Origin: Deltaproteobacteria bacterium
GTDB lineage: Bacteria; Myxococcota_A; UBA796; SXON01
Reading direction: 5' to 3'
DNA length: 63,895 nt
NCBI GenBank assembly: GCA_947486185.1
Contig: CANKTH010000015.1
Span: forward strand, 1 to 63,895
Shown: positions 18,001-26,627 of the stretch, piece by piece
Position numbering within the stretch: the first letter of the stretch is position 1
Layout: the number at the start of each line of letters is the position of its first letter
The notes under the pieces: model-generated
What the model was told of the DNA's origin: nothing
The model's input: only the letters and a program-made list of their open reading frames with translations
Databases searched by the model: none
Translations under genes and position numbers: made by a program

Positions 18001-20400
18001 GCCGTCGTCTGCCAGTCCGTCGCAGTTGTCGTCGAGGCCGTTACAGAGCTCGTCCGCGCCGGGGTTGATCGCGGCCGCGCTGTCGTCGCAGTCATCGGCA
18101 TCGGCGACAAAACCTTCGGGCTGATCGCAGGCCGCGCCGGACAGGGTGGCGTCCCCGTACCCGTCCTCGTCGGCGTCGGCGTACCAGAAGGTGGCGTCGG
18201 CGGCGTCGCTCTCGTCGGTGCTGCCGTCGCAGTCGTTGTCGACCTCGTCACAGAGCTCGAGCGCATCGGGGTTGACGGTGACGTCGGTGTCGTCGCAGTC
18301 GGAGCTGTCGGCGACCGAACCGGCAGGGACCGAGCAGCCGACCGTGGTGTTGGCGGCGTCTCCGTAGCCGTCGCCGTCGGTGTCGGCGTAGCTGGTGACC
18401 AGGTTGATCGCGTCGTTGTCGACGATGCCATCGCAGTCGTCGTCGTCGCCGTCGCAGAACTCGACGGCGTCGGGCGAGACGCTGCTATCGGTGTCGTCGC
18501 AATCTCCCGCCGTCAGTGAGGTGCCTTCGGCGACCTCACAGGCCGCCGCTCCCGCGCCGTCGTCGCCGTAGCCGTCGCCATCCGCGTCCGGGTAGACCAG
18601 GAAGCTGTCGATCGCGGATTCGCCGTCCGCGGTGCGGTCGCAGTCGTTGTCCACCCCGTCACAGACCTCGATCGCGTCGGGGTTGACGCTGGCGTCGCCG
18701 TCGTCACACTCCTCGCACGCGGCAAAACTGTCGCCGTCGCTGTCGGCGGCTCCGCTGAACCCGTCACAGTTGTAGTCGGTGGGGTCGGCGCAGTCGACCT
18801 CCTCGCCGCTGGGGTTGACCCGGTCGTTTGCGTCGTCGCAGTCGGTCCCGTCGGCGGAGTACCCCACCGGCACCTCGCAGGCGTCGCTCTGGACCGTGGG
18901 GTCCCCGAAGCCATCCTCGTCCGCGTCGGCGTACCAGGGTCCGCCAGCCGCCCCTTCGTCGACCGAGCCGTCGCAGTTGTCATCGACGTCGTTGCAGCTC
19001 TCGGCGGCGCCTGGGTAGATGGTGTTGTTCGAGGCGTCACAATCGCCGTCGACCGCGACGTAGCCCTCGGGCTGGGTGCAGGCGACGAGCGCGGTGTCCG
19101 CGAGCCCATAGCCGTCGAGGTCGGCGTCCGCGAACCAGGTGCTACCGTCGGTGGCGGCGACGTCGATGGTGCCGTCGCAGTCGTTGTCCACCCCGTCGCA
19201 GACCTCCACGCCCGCCGGGTTGATCGTTGCGTCGCCGTCGTCGCACTCAGCACACGCGGCGTAGCCGTCACCATCGGCGTCGGTGAAGCCCGAGGCTCCA
19301 TCACAGTTGTAGTCGTTGGTGTCGGCGCAGTCGGTCTCTGCCGCGCCGGGGTTGTAGGCGGTGTCGGCGTCGTTACAGTCACCCCCGACCGCGACGAAGC
19401 CCGTCGGCTGGGTGCAGGCGGTGAGCGGGGAGGCGTCGTCGCCGTACAGGTCGCCGTCGAGGTCGAGGTACCAGGTTAGGGCGCCGGCGCTGCCGTCGTC
19501 GACGGTCCCGTCACAGTTGTTGTCGACCCCGTCGCAGACATCTTCGGCCGCAGGGTTGAGCGCGGGATCGGCGTCGTCGCACTCTTCGCACGCGCCGTAC
19601 CCGTCGCCGTCGGCGTCGGCGTAGCCGGTGGAGCCGTCGCAGTTGTAGTCGTTCGGGTCGGCGCAGTCGGACTCCTCGGCTCCCGGGTGAAACGCGGTGT
19701 CCTCGTCACTACAATCATCGGCCGTGAGGGACTGGCCCTCCCCGGCCGCGCAGGCGGTGCCGACGCTCGTTCCGGCGCCGTACCCGTCGCCGTCGGCGTC
19801 CGCATACACGGCCGGTGCGTCGACGGCGTTGTCGTCGACGACACCGTTACAGTCGTCGTCCTCGTCGTCGCAACTCTCCACGGCGCCCGGGTTGGTGTTC
19901 GCGGAGTAGTCGTCACACTCCTCACAGGCGGCGTAGCCGTCTCGGTCCAGGTCTGCGTAGCCGACCGAGCCGTCGCAGTTGTAGTCGTTGGGGTCGGAGC
20001 AATCGGTCTCCTCCGCTCCCGGGTTGTACGCGGCGTCGCCGTCGTCGCAGTCGTCCGACGTCACCGAGGAGTTTTCGGGGCGAGAGCACCCCTTGACCCG
20101 GTTGTCTGCGTCGCCGTCGCCGTCGCCGTCGCCGTCCACGTACCAGGTCCCGGCGTCGAGGGCGCCGTCGTCGGCCTCGCCATTACAGTCGTTGTCCTTC
20201 TCGTCGCAGACTTCGGGCGCGCCCTGGAAGACGTCGGGATCCGTGTCGTCGCAGTCCTGGTCGCCGTAGGCCCCGTCACCGTCCCGGTCCGTCACGGTGC
20301 CCGCGACCTGCGCCGAGTCCTTCCCCGCGCCGTCGTCCTTACAAGCTCCGATGCCAGCGACCAGTAGGGTGAGGAGTCCGATCCCCGTGATTCGCGCCAT
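15001..20400 (-). CDS. Giant MopE-type calcium-binding-repeat lipoprotein with FG-GAP propeller
   Basis: The ATG at 20400 gives 1,799 residues beginning MARITGIGLLTLLVAGIGAC, a lipoprotein signal with the lipid cysteine at 20. Residues ~40-1315 are an array of Asp/Cys-rich repeats built on CDDxDxxxNPxAxEVCDGxDNDC and a WYxDxDGDGYGD strand (putative metal-binding motif, MopE/thrombospondin type-3 style), each expected to bind Ca2+ and hold a disulfide. Residues ~1320-1799 contain seven FG-GAP/integrin-type blades, each with a DxNxDGxxDLL Ca2+ loop, forming a seven-bladed propeller. The protein is probably a surface rod with a terminal adhesive or binding head. The last repeats before the propeller are nearly identical at 225-bp spacing. 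A longer in-frame start 126 nt upstream would bury the signal. Confidence 0.9.
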   Translation of the reverse strand: MARITGIGLLTLLVAGIGACKDDGAGKDSAQVAGTVTDRDGDGAYGDQDCDDTDPDVFQGAPEVCDEKDNDCNGEADDGALDAGTWYVDGDGDGDGDADNRVKGCSRPENSSVTSDDCDDGDAAYNPGAEETDCSDPNDYNCDGSVGYADLDRDGYAACEECDDYSANTNPGAVESCDDEDDDCNGVVDDNAVDAPAVYADADGDGYGAGTSVGTACAAGEGQSLTADDCSDEDTAFHPGAEESDCADPNDYNCDGSTGYADADGDGYGACEECDDADPALNPAAEDVCDGVDNNCDGTVDDGSAGALTWYLDLDGDLYGDDASPLTACTQPTGFVAVGGDCNDADTAYNPGAAETDCADTNDYNCDGASGFTDADGDGYAACAECDDGDATINPAGVEVCDGVDNDCDGTIDVAATDGSTWFADADLDGYGLADTALVACTQPEGYVAVDGDCDASNNTIYPGAAESCNDVDDNCDGSVDEGAAGGPWYADADEDGFGDPTVQSDACEVPVGYSADGTDCDDANDRVNPSGEEVDCADPTDYNCDGFSGAADSDGDSFAACEECDDGDASVNPDAIEVCDGVDNDCDRTADGESAIDSFLVYPDADGDGYGDDGAGAAACEVAEGTSLTAGDCDDTDSSVSPDAVEFCDGDDDDCDGIVDNDAINLVTSYADTDGDGYGDAANTTVGCSVPAGSVADSSDCDDTDVTVNPDALELCDEVDNDCDGSTDESDAADATFWYADADEDGYGDATLSGAACDQPEGFVADADDCDDSAAAINPGADELCNGLDDNCDGLADDGAVDGGTWYVDSDDDGSGDTATGVSSCDAPVGYVSDGGDCDDDNAGINPDATEVCDASDTDEDCDNAADDDDDDATGGEVAYADADADSYGSLASPATFCDRPAGYVTDSSDCDDGDPAINPAAVESCDAGNTDEDCDGLADNDDPSAIGASRTTFYADVDADSYGNASSSDSFCDQPSGYVANSTDCNDGNAAINPAATEVCDASNTDEDCDLLADDNDPGVASGGRSTWYRDADTDTYGSATTTSSACDQPAGYVGNSTDCNDASATINPAATEVCDAANTDEDCDLLADNNDTSAAAAGKTTFYADADADTYGSSATSAAFCDLPSGYAGNSTDCNDSNVAINPGATEICDAADTDEDCDLLADDDDSSVSTLSYSTFYRDADADSYGTAATTTSACDLPSGYLSNSTDCNDSNAAINPAATEVCDTSNTDEDCDGVADDFDSSVSAAGFTTFYADTDGDGYGDPADAEGFCDVGSGYVPDNTDCDDDAGTTYPGATEICRNGEDDGCDGVDDCIWTGSSNSITDADVTLSGEKNYATGTGFFGGSAAAGKDLTGDGIADLMIADRNWDYSSSAGANTGRAYLIAGSASGITASVTSPTARITGGLTATDSGDGLGQGLGMLDDINGDGYDELLLGRFKDNDPATDAGSAYLFSGVSLVGTSLGVSNASVTIIGSAGSSSTYPELTGWTLDQVADADGDDLADWVVSSYMYGGSGASARTGRVTIVPSSLAAGSYSASAAEMITVINGAAANDRFGGALVGDVDADGDGIGDLLVSAPTIGTTYIFSGPVSSATSASAADYTMTGVSQTINSNAPYETNCGSCIAGAGDNNNDGYEDLVLGADATDVGFLADAGAAYMINGPVTTNLSMSADADFRINGVFPYDFVGRSVDGAGDVDGDGFDDLLIGASGVDIPSSLVGIAAVVYGPASGTASLISTNIALFAGTVSASNLGSTVLGLGDMNDDGFDDFLFSAPNSTTPTGGTSKLGMSYLYYGTAE
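16590..17900. repeat. Tandem 225-bp coding repeats
   Basis: Inside the giant lipoprotein gene, units of about 225 bp (75 codons) recur with near-identical DNA, for example the anchor around TTGCAGTCGGTGCTGTTG near 16763, 16988, 17212 and 17437. The even spacing and high identity, compared with the diverged repeats at 18000-20200, point to recent in-frame expansion and make assembly errors possible here. Confidence 0.8.
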
Positions 20401-20605
20401 GTGTTCGTTCTCCGTGGACACCCGACGTGCCCCGCCCGAGCGGCGAGCGCCAGTGATCATTTGGCTTATTGTGACTTCTTCGTATTCTTTTGTGGCTCGC
20501 GGCCGGGCCGAGAGCGTCACGTGCATTCTGTCTCAGGATCCGCGCGCTGTCGCGTTCGGGGAAGCCGAGCCGTGCAGGTAGGGTTAGCGCCGTGGTGGAG
20601 CGATC

Positions 20606-21013
20606 ATGAACCAGAACGTGGATTTTATCCTCAGTGCGGAGTTCCCCACATCTCCGCGGACGCTGTACCGGGCGTGGATCGACGGCGCCGGTCACGCCGA
20701 GATGACTGGCGCGAGCGCTACCTCCGATCCGAGGGTGGACGGCGAGTTTACCGCGTGGGACGGGTACATCTCTGGCGTCTGGCTCGAGCTGGAGCCCGAC
20801 CGTCATCTGACCATGCGCTGGCGCACGGTCCAGTTCCCGAAGACCGCCCCGTCGGCGCGGGTACGCGTCGTGTTCGACCCCACACCGGGTGGCACCCGCC
20901 TGACGCTGACCCAGGAGGGCACGCCGCCGGAACAGGTGGAGAGCTACCGTCGCGGCTGGGACGAGCACTACTTTGAGCCCATCCGGGTCTGGCTTGCGGA
21001 GAGCGGCGTCTGA
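20606..21013 (+). CDS. SRPBCC/AHSA1-domain protein
   Basis: This 135-residue protein is a single START-like (SRPBCC) domain of the AHSA1 type. It begins with a beta strand and the typical SPRTLYRAWIDG segment and ends in the long helix GWDEHYFEPIRVWLAE. Family members bind hydrophobic ligands or assist Hsp90 in eukaryotes; bacterial copies are mostly uncharacterised. It is cytoplasmic with no signal. Its stop codon overlaps the proposed CTG start of the thiamine-phosphate-synthase-like gene, so the two are translationally linked. Confidence 0.85.
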   Translation: MNQNVDFILSAEFPTSPRTLYRAWIDGAGHAEMTGASATSDPRVDGEFTAWDGYISGVWLELEPDRHLTMRWRTVQFPKTAPSARVRVVFDPTPGGTRLTLTQEGTPPEQVESYRRGWDEHYFEPIRVWLAESGV

Positions 21014-21711
21014 ACTTCGATCTTTACCTGATCACCGACCGCCGGCGTGTCGGGGACCTGCCTCGGGCGCTAGACCGGGCCCTCGCGGGTGCGCCCGCCG
21101 GCCGGGTAGCCGTCCAGCTTCGCGAGAAGGACCTTGACCTCGACGCGATCGAGGCGCTGGGCGTCCGGGTCCTGGAGGTCTGCCGCCGTCACGGGGCGCC
21201 GCTGTGGCTCAATGGGCCGGAAGCGCTGGGTGTACGCCTGGGTGTCGCGGGGATCCACCGGGCGGAGGCGGCGTCGCGCCTCGCGCTCGATGCGCGCGAT
21301 GGGAGTACGGGGGGCGTTTTGTGTGCCCTGCCGTATGCCGCCTCAACCCACGACCTCGATGGCCTGCGCCGGGAGGATGGTGCGGCGTTTGTCGTGCTTG
21401 GTCCGGTGTTTCCGACGCCGGGCAAAGCGGAGGCCGGCCATGAGCTGGGAGTTCCGGCTTTCGCCAACTGGCTGTCGCGCGCGGGGGATGCGGGCCTCAG
21501 AACCCCCGTTTACGCGCTCGGCGGGCTGCGCCCCGGGCGGGTCGCTGCCTGCATCGCCGCGGGAGCGAGAGGTGTGGCGGTGATGGGCGCAGTGTGGGAC
21601 GCCCCTGACCCGGGCCGCGTCGTCGAGGCGCTGATCGCCGAGGTGGAGGAAGCCCATCCGCGGGCCATCATGCCACGTTCGCCGCTCACATCTCCGGACC
21701 GGCGAGGCTGA
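21010..21711 (+). CDS. thiE: Thiamine-phosphate synthase-like protein, CTG start
   Basis: The frame has no ATG, GTG or TTG in its first 100 codons. Homology, however, clearly begins at a CTG at 21010-21012 whose last two bases are part of the previous gene's TGA (NFDLYLITDRRRVGDLP, the usual ThiE/TenI opening strand). Later elements are VQLREKDLDL, ALPYAASTHDLDGL, AFVVLGPVFPTPGK (the phosphate-binding GPVFPT loop), PVYALGGL and GARGVAVMGAVW. The length from CTG is 233 residues, normal for the family. ThiE joins the thiazole and pyrimidine halves of thiamine; the less standard pyrimidine-site region leaves room for a TenI-like relative. An ATG at 21319 would give only the C-terminal half. Confidence 0.75.
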   Translation: MNFDLYLITDRRRVGDLPRALDRALAGAPAGRVAVQLREKDLDLDAIEALGVRVLEVCRRHGAPLWLNGPEALGVRLGVAGIHRAEAASRLALDARDGSTGGVLCALPYAASTHDLDGLRREDGAAFVVLGPVFPTPGKAEAGHELGVPAFANWLSRAGDAGLRTPVYALGGLRPGRVAACIAAGARGVAVMGAVWDAPDPGRVVEALIAEVEEAHPRAIMPRSPLTSPDRRG

Positions 21712-23419
21712 ACGTCGCTTCGGTAGGGGCGGTATCCGCCGGCTCCGGATCGTCGAGCCATTGCACCATGTCGCCCGGAACCCACCGCCAGGGCTGGCCG
21801 TCGCGACACACGCGCCCCGCCGCGACATGTTCGGTGAGCTCACGTAGCGGAAGATGGCCAAGATCTCGGATCAATGCACGAAAATCTGCCTCGATCGCCG
21901 GATCGACGAAACGGAAGCGGGAGCGCGCCGACCACGCCACGTGAAACCAGGCCGGCCGGAGCGCGACGCCCGCAAGCTGGAGTCGCCGCGCCATGAAACG
22001 GAGGAGCTCCGCCGCCTCCCTCGCCATGCCCAGGCCCGGCACCTCCTGCCCGGGGAGCGGGGGCCGTGAGGCAAGAAAACGGGCCCGCGGATGCCGGAGT
22101 GAGAGCCAGTTCACGAAAAGAACTGGTTTCCCTTGTATTGTAGTACGATCCAGCACCGCCTCGGCGAGCACCTCGAAGGCCTCCGGCGGCCCCTTCGCGT
22201 CGCCTCGCAGCACAAAACGTTCGCCGCTTTCACTCCGTTCGAACGCTATTCTGAAGGGACCGTAGCCGAGTCGGCGGAGGTGCGGGAGGATGCCATATGC
22301 CTCGAGGCCCTGCTCCAAGGCCTCGGCGCTGTAGTAGCCAAGAAGGCGGCGGGCGCGACCCGGGCCGAGGTCGTCGAGATCGAACTCGAGGTCCCTCTCC
22401 GATAAGGACGGGTATATGCTTGCAAAATGTGAGGAGAGGGGATCGACGTCCTCCGGCACGGTCTCGCCCGGCAGGTGCACCGCCAGCCACGCGTTGGCGA
22501 AGACCATCCACGCCGAGGGGAGGTAGCCGCCGGCCGGCAGCCAGACCGCGGACCTGCCGCGCAACGCGACCGCGACCCTCCGGTGCGCCAACGCGGCTTC
22601 GGGAATCGAAACGCCGAGATCTCCGAGCGGGTCCCCGGTCAGCACGTCCGCCCCGGCCAGCACGAAGGTCAGGTCCGCCTCGGGGAGCTCTTCAATGAGC
22701 CGGGCGACGGCGTCGAGCCACCGGGCGCCCCCCACGCCCCGAGGGAGCACCTCCTCGTGAACACCGGCCGAACCTCCCCAATCGGCGACCGAGATCGAGC
22801 CGATCCACGCGTCCGGCAGACACGCGGCCGTTCCGTCGGGCGGGTGCGCGTCCAGATCCACCACCGCCACCGACCCGCGCCAGCCATCGGCGCGCAGGCT
22901 CGCCACGGCGACGGCGACGTCGTTGAGCGCGCAGAATCCTCCTCCTCCATCGGGTTTTGCATGATGAAAGCCACCGAGCAGGTTGAAGCTCGGCCCCTTT
23001 CGGCGCACGGCGTCGGCGGCCGCCGCCACGGTGCCCCCGACCGCGAGCCGGATGGTGCTCATCAGCGCGTCGACGTCCACATCCCAGGTTTCAATCGCGA
23101 AGATGCGGGCCAGGGTCTCCGGGTTGGACAAGGACTGCAACCAATCCGCGTGGTGCACCCGGCTCAAGAGGTCGTAGCCCGCGCGTATTGGCTTGCGGAC
23201 CTCGCTGGTTTTCAGCGCTCCGAGATCGGAGAGCGTCCACCAGACGAAGTCGGCCCGTCTTGGCTGCACGCCCCGCGCGGCCTCGATGCTGGTGGAGGGC
23301 CAGCGGTAGTCGGCGTGGTACCAGGTCGGCGCCGCATCGGAAAAACGGCGGCGTAGCTGGCGTAAGGCCCGCCAGAGCGTGCCTCTTCGTGCGCTGCGGG
23401 CGGGAAGGAAGGGGGGCAA
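21686..23419 (-). CDS. Histone-deacetylase-fold enzyme with unknown C-terminal domain
   Basis: This protein of 577 residues starts from TTG. Residues ~40-335 have the class I/AcuC-like deacetylase fold with all catalytic elements: the double histidine in GGFHHAKPDGGGGF at ~150-163, zinc ligands in DLDAHPPDGT at ~190 and AGADVLTGDPLG at ~260, and the catalytic-tyrosine loop AGGYLPSAW at ~296. Bacterial members deacetylate small amines or acetyl-lysine. Residues ~345-577 form a second region not recognised here, with a strand-rich part (PFRIAFERSESGERFVLRG) and a helical end. Its 3' end overlaps the convergent thiE-like gene by 26 bp. Confidence 0.8.
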   Translation of the reverse strand: MPPFLPARSARRGTLWRALRQLRRRFSDAAPTWYHADYRWPSTSIEAARGVQPRRADFVWWTLSDLGALKTSEVRKPIRAGYDLLSRVHHADWLQSLSNPETLARIFAIETWDVDVDALMSTIRLAVGGTVAAAADAVRRKGPSFNLLGGFHHAKPDGGGGFCALNDVAVAVASLRADGWRGSVAVVDLDAHPPDGTAACLPDAWIGSISVADWGGSAGVHEEVLPRGVGGARWLDAVARLIEELPEADLTFVLAGADVLTGDPLGDLGVSIPEAALAHRRVAVALRGRSAVWLPAGGYLPSAWMVFANAWLAVHLPGETVPEDVDPLSSHFASIYPSLSERDLEFDLDDLGPGRARRLLGYYSAEALEQGLEAYGILPHLRRLGYGPFRIAFERSESGERFVLRGDAKGPPEAFEVLAEAVLDRTTIQGKPVLFVNWLSLRHPRARFLASRPPLPGQEVPGLGMAREAAELLRFMARRLQLAGVALRPAWFHVAWSARSRFRFVDPAIEADFRALIRDLGHLPLRELTEHVAAGRVCRDGQPWRWVPGDMVQWLDDPEPADTAPTEATFSLAGPEM

Positions 23420-23510
23420 TTCGAAAGCCGTCGGTTAGGAGCCGTAGCTCGGGTGGGCAACGCTCTGTGACCCATACCCCGATCCTCTCGCGCCCGACTG
23501 AGACGCCTCG

Positions 23511-25565
23511 ATGCTACAGGTCCCTCCTATCGTCGAAGACGAGATCCAGCAGCTTGATGACGTTCGCCAACGTCTTTCTGTCCTGGCGCCCCACGAGTCC
23601 GCGTCGGAGGCCGAGACCGTCGCGGAGCTCGAGCGGATTCGTGATGAAATGCGCACGGCGGTGACCGACGATCGGCCCGCGCTCGAGCAGCAGCATGAGC
23701 ATCTGGGCAGGTTGTTGCTTCAGCTTCGCGCGGGTCGGGACGAGCGCCGGGTGGATTCCGGCAGCCCCTACTTCGCCCACCTGCGCCTCGAGCGGGGCGG
23801 AGAGATCACGGAGGTCTTCCTTGGTAAAGCCACCTGCCTCGACGGCGGGCTCCGGATCGTGGACTGGCGACACGCGCCCGTCGCGCGCATCTTCTACCGG
23901 TACGCGGAGGGCGATCTTTACGAAGAGCAGCTTGGTCACCGGGAAATCGAGGGGCGGGTGGTCGCGCGGCGCACAGTCTCGATCTCCCGAGCTCGCCTCG
24001 AACGGGTCTCCGCACCGCAGGGCACCTGGATCCGGGAGGATGAGGCCTGGCATCATGTGCCGCCGCGAGCACCGATGCCTTGTGATCATAACGGCGCCTT
24101 TGTGCTTCACTCAGCCGGCACGGATCAGCGGCTTGGCATCGACGCGGCGCTCCGGGCGGACAAACACCTGCCAGACATCGCCGCGCTGATCGACTGCGCC
24201 CAGTTTGAGGTGATGGCGCACCCTGACAACGGCCCGCTGCTCCTGCGGGGCGGCGCCGGGTCGGGCAAGACCACGGTCGCCCTCCACCGGGTCGCGTGGC
24301 TGCGACACAACAATCCGGGCCGGTTTCCGGCGCACCGCATCATGGTCGTGGTCTTCGGCAAGGCGCTTCGGGACTATGTCTCGAAGGTCCTGCCCAACCT
24401 CGGAGTACGAGGCGTCACGGTGACCACCTGGTCGGACTGGGCGCGTCGACTTGTGGGCCGGCACTACCCGAGTCTGCCCAACCACGAAAATGCCAATACA
24501 CCTTCCGTGGTCTCTCGATTCAAGCTCCACTCCGCACTCCCGCTCCGACTGGAGCAGATCATCCGTTCCCGCAAGGCGCCGCCGGCGGCCTCCTCGGCGA
24601 TCGACGACTGGAAGTACCTGGTCTCGGATCGCCGCCTGATCGGCGAGCTGGGCTTCGATGAAGCAGAGACGGAGGAGATCGCGAGCTGGGCGCGGTCTCA
24701 GCAGGCGCAGCTCGCGATGCACGAGGAGCGGGATCGGTCGGCGGAACCCTGGTTGGACGAAGAGGATGACGCCATTCTACTTCGTGCGTGGCAACTCCGG
24801 GTCGGCGAGCTCAAGACCAAAGAAGGCCCCGTTCGTCTGGCCCATGTCGCGGTGGACGAGGCGCAGGATTTTTCGGGGATGGAGCTCGCGGTGCTCATCG
24901 GATGCCTCGACAAGCACCGTTGCCTGACCCTGGCCGGGGACACGCAGCAGCACATCCAGGAGAAGGGCGGTACCGGCGATTGGGCGACCTTGCTCGACGC
25001 GTTGGGGATCACCGCGTCCACTGTGAGCACGCTGAAGGTCTCTTACCGCTCGACCCGGAGCATCACGGCTTTTGCCCGGTCCCTGTTGGGGAATCTGGCT
25101 GAGGCCGACGAAGAGCCGCTGACCGTGCGTGAGGGCCCGCCCGTGGAGCTCTTCCCCTTCTCCGACCACGGCGCCTGCGTCGATGTGCTCGGTCGCGCGC
25201 TGCGTGAGCTCCTGGGTCGCCAGCCGCTGGCGTCAGTGGCGGTGCTCACCCCGTCTGAGGCGGTCTCGAAGCTCTATTTTGCGGGTCTCGAAACGATGGA
25301 TGTGCCGTCGCTCCGGCGCGTAGTCGCCCAGACCTTCAGCTTCACGCCCGGTGTGGACGTGGTGGAGGTCAGCCAGGTCAAGGGCCTCGAGTTTGACTAC
25401 GTGATCTTGGTGGACGCGAGCGACCTCTCCTGGCCCGACCGGCCCGCGACGCGCCGCCTGCTTCACGTCGCCGCCACCCGCGCGATCCACCAGCTGTGGA
25501 TCACGTCAGTCGGGCCGTTCTCCCCGGTATTTGGCCTGAATCCAGAGGAAGGAGTGGACGAATGA
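23511..25565 (+). CDS. HelD-like superfamily 1 helicase
   Basis: The 684-residue protein starts with a ~70-residue coiled-coil arm. It has Walker A GGAGSGKTTVALHR at ~246-259, the DEAQD Walker B at ~448, an AGDTQQHI motif, VSQVKGLEFDYVILVDA (motif V) and LHVAATRAIHQLWI (motif VI). The whole layout matches HelD, the UvrD/UvrB-type motor that pries stalled RNA polymerase off DNA and recycles it, rather than DNA repair UvrD. It acts in the cytoplasm. The stop overlaps the ATG of the next gene as ATGA, so a protein partner is probably made with it. Divergent from the deacetylase-like gene. Confidence 0.8.
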   Translation: MLQVPPIVEDEIQQLDDVRQRLSVLAPHESASEAETVAELERIRDEMRTAVTDDRPALEQQHEHLGRLLLQLRAGRDERRVDSGSPYFAHLRLERGGEITEVFLGKATCLDGGLRIVDWRHAPVARIFYRYAEGDLYEEQLGHREIEGRVVARRTVSISRARLERVSAPQGTWIREDEAWHHVPPRAPMPCDHNGAFVLHSAGTDQRLGIDAALRADKHLPDIAALIDCAQFEVMAHPDNGPLLLRGGAGSGKTTVALHRVAWLRHNNPGRFPAHRIMVVVFGKALRDYVSKVLPNLGVRGVTVTTWSDWARRLVGRHYPSLPNHENANTPSVVSRFKLHSALPLRLEQIIRSRKAPPAASSAIDDWKYLVSDRRLIGELGFDEAETEEIASWARSQQAQLAMHEERDRSAEPWLDEEDDAILLRAWQLRVGELKTKEGPVRLAHVAVDEAQDFSGMELAVLIGCLDKHRCLTLAGDTQQHIQEKGGTGDWATLLDALGITASTVSTLKVSYRSTRSITAFARSLLGNLAEADEEPLTVREGPPVELFPFSDHGACVDVLGRALRELLGRQPLASVAVLTPSEAVSKLYFAGLETMDVPSLRRVVAQTFSFTPGVDVVEVSQVKGLEFDYVILVDASDLSWPDRPATRRLLHVAATRAIHQLWITSVGPFSPVFGLNPEEGVDE

Positions 25566-26512
25566 ACGCGGACGCTATGGCCCGCCTCCGTTCGGGCGGC
25601 ACCGACCGGCTGGTGGACCTGCTGCTCGACGACCTCTTGGATCGCCCGCTCGAGGAGATGATTGACGTTCCCTGGTTGGCCCGCCAGCTTGGGGCGGCCG
25701 CACGTTCGGCGTCGCGTGACACACGTCTGGAGGCGCGGGTCCGGGAGCACGTTGCCAGTTTGCGGCGCCGCGTCGGGAGCGGGCCGGTGCCCGTGCCACG
25801 CGAGATCCGCGCGCCGCTTCGAGAGCTGCTCGCGCGTGGCTACGTGCCCGACCGGCTGTTGGTGGGCCGGCTCCTGGACCACGACACCGCCCGGCTGATG
25901 CTCCAACACATCTTCCAGGACCTGCTTGGTGCGATCATCCGCAGGTTGAAGGCGCCGGCGCAGTCGGCCGCCGCGCGCACGCCGCTCGCGTTCGGGAGGC
26001 TGCAGAAGCTGGGAGAACGGCTGGGTGGCGAGGTGCGCGGGGTGTTGGGCCAGGAGGTCGAGCGGGTCGTCGAAGAGAAGGCGCGCGAGGTGATGGACGC
26101 CAGCCTGTTCCGGCTCGTAGAAGTGATGGCGGATCACCTATGTGATCCGAACATGGGCGTCGCGTATGCGGCGTGGCGGGTGCATATGCTCGACGTCGTG
26201 CTCGGCTCCGACCAGCGGGCGCTGGCCGCCGAGGTCGAGAAGCTCGATCCCGACGAGCTCGTGGCCACGTCGGTGGCGCTCGCGCGCGCGCTGGTCAACC
26301 GGCCGGAGCTTGATGGGGAGCTCGAGTCGGTGCTGCGGCTGGCGGTCGAAGAGAGTCAAGGTCGAAGCCTACGAACGATGCTCGGCGGGCTCGAGGCCCA
26401 CGGGATCGACGTTCTGCGTGATCTGCTGCGGCAGCGCGCAGCTGCGGTGGTGGAGACCCCGGGCTTCACGGCGTGGTGGGACGAGGTGGTCGAGGGCCGA
26501 CCCCGCAGCTGA
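25562..26512 (+). CDS. Helical hypothetical protein coupled to HelD
   Basis: The ATG at 25562 lies within the helicase stop (ATGA) and gives 316 residues. The protein is almost entirely alpha-helical by composition, rich in Leu, Arg and Glu, with no signal or membrane segment and no catalytic motif that I recognise. Segments such as GEVRGVLGQEVERVVEEKAREVMD suggest a coiled coil. The tight coupling implies it works with, or in stoichiometry to, the RNA-polymerase-recycling helicase. The gene is followed by a non-coding stretch with tandem repeats. Confidence 0.75.
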   Translation: MNADAMARLRSGGTDRLVDLLLDDLLDRPLEEMIDVPWLARQLGAAARSASRDTRLEARVREHVASLRRRVGSGPVPVPREIRAPLRELLARGYVPDRLLVGRLLDHDTARLMLQHIFQDLLGAIIRRLKAPAQSAAARTPLAFGRLQKLGERLGGEVRGVLGQEVERVVEEKAREVMDASLFRLVEVMADHLCDPNMGVAYAAWRVHMLDVVLGSDQRALAAEVEKLDPDELVATSVALARALVNRPELDGELESVLRLAVEESQGRSLRTMLGGLEAHGIDVLRDLLRQRAAAVVETPGFTAWWDEVVEGRPRS

Positions 26513-26627
26513 TCCGGCTTGGAGGCGCCGAACGCCTACAGTGAGAGCCGCCTGGCCTGGCCTGGCTTAGCGAGCCGGCGGGCCGGGTGTCGGAGCGCGA
26601 GGGGCACGGGTTGAGAGCGGTGACCGA

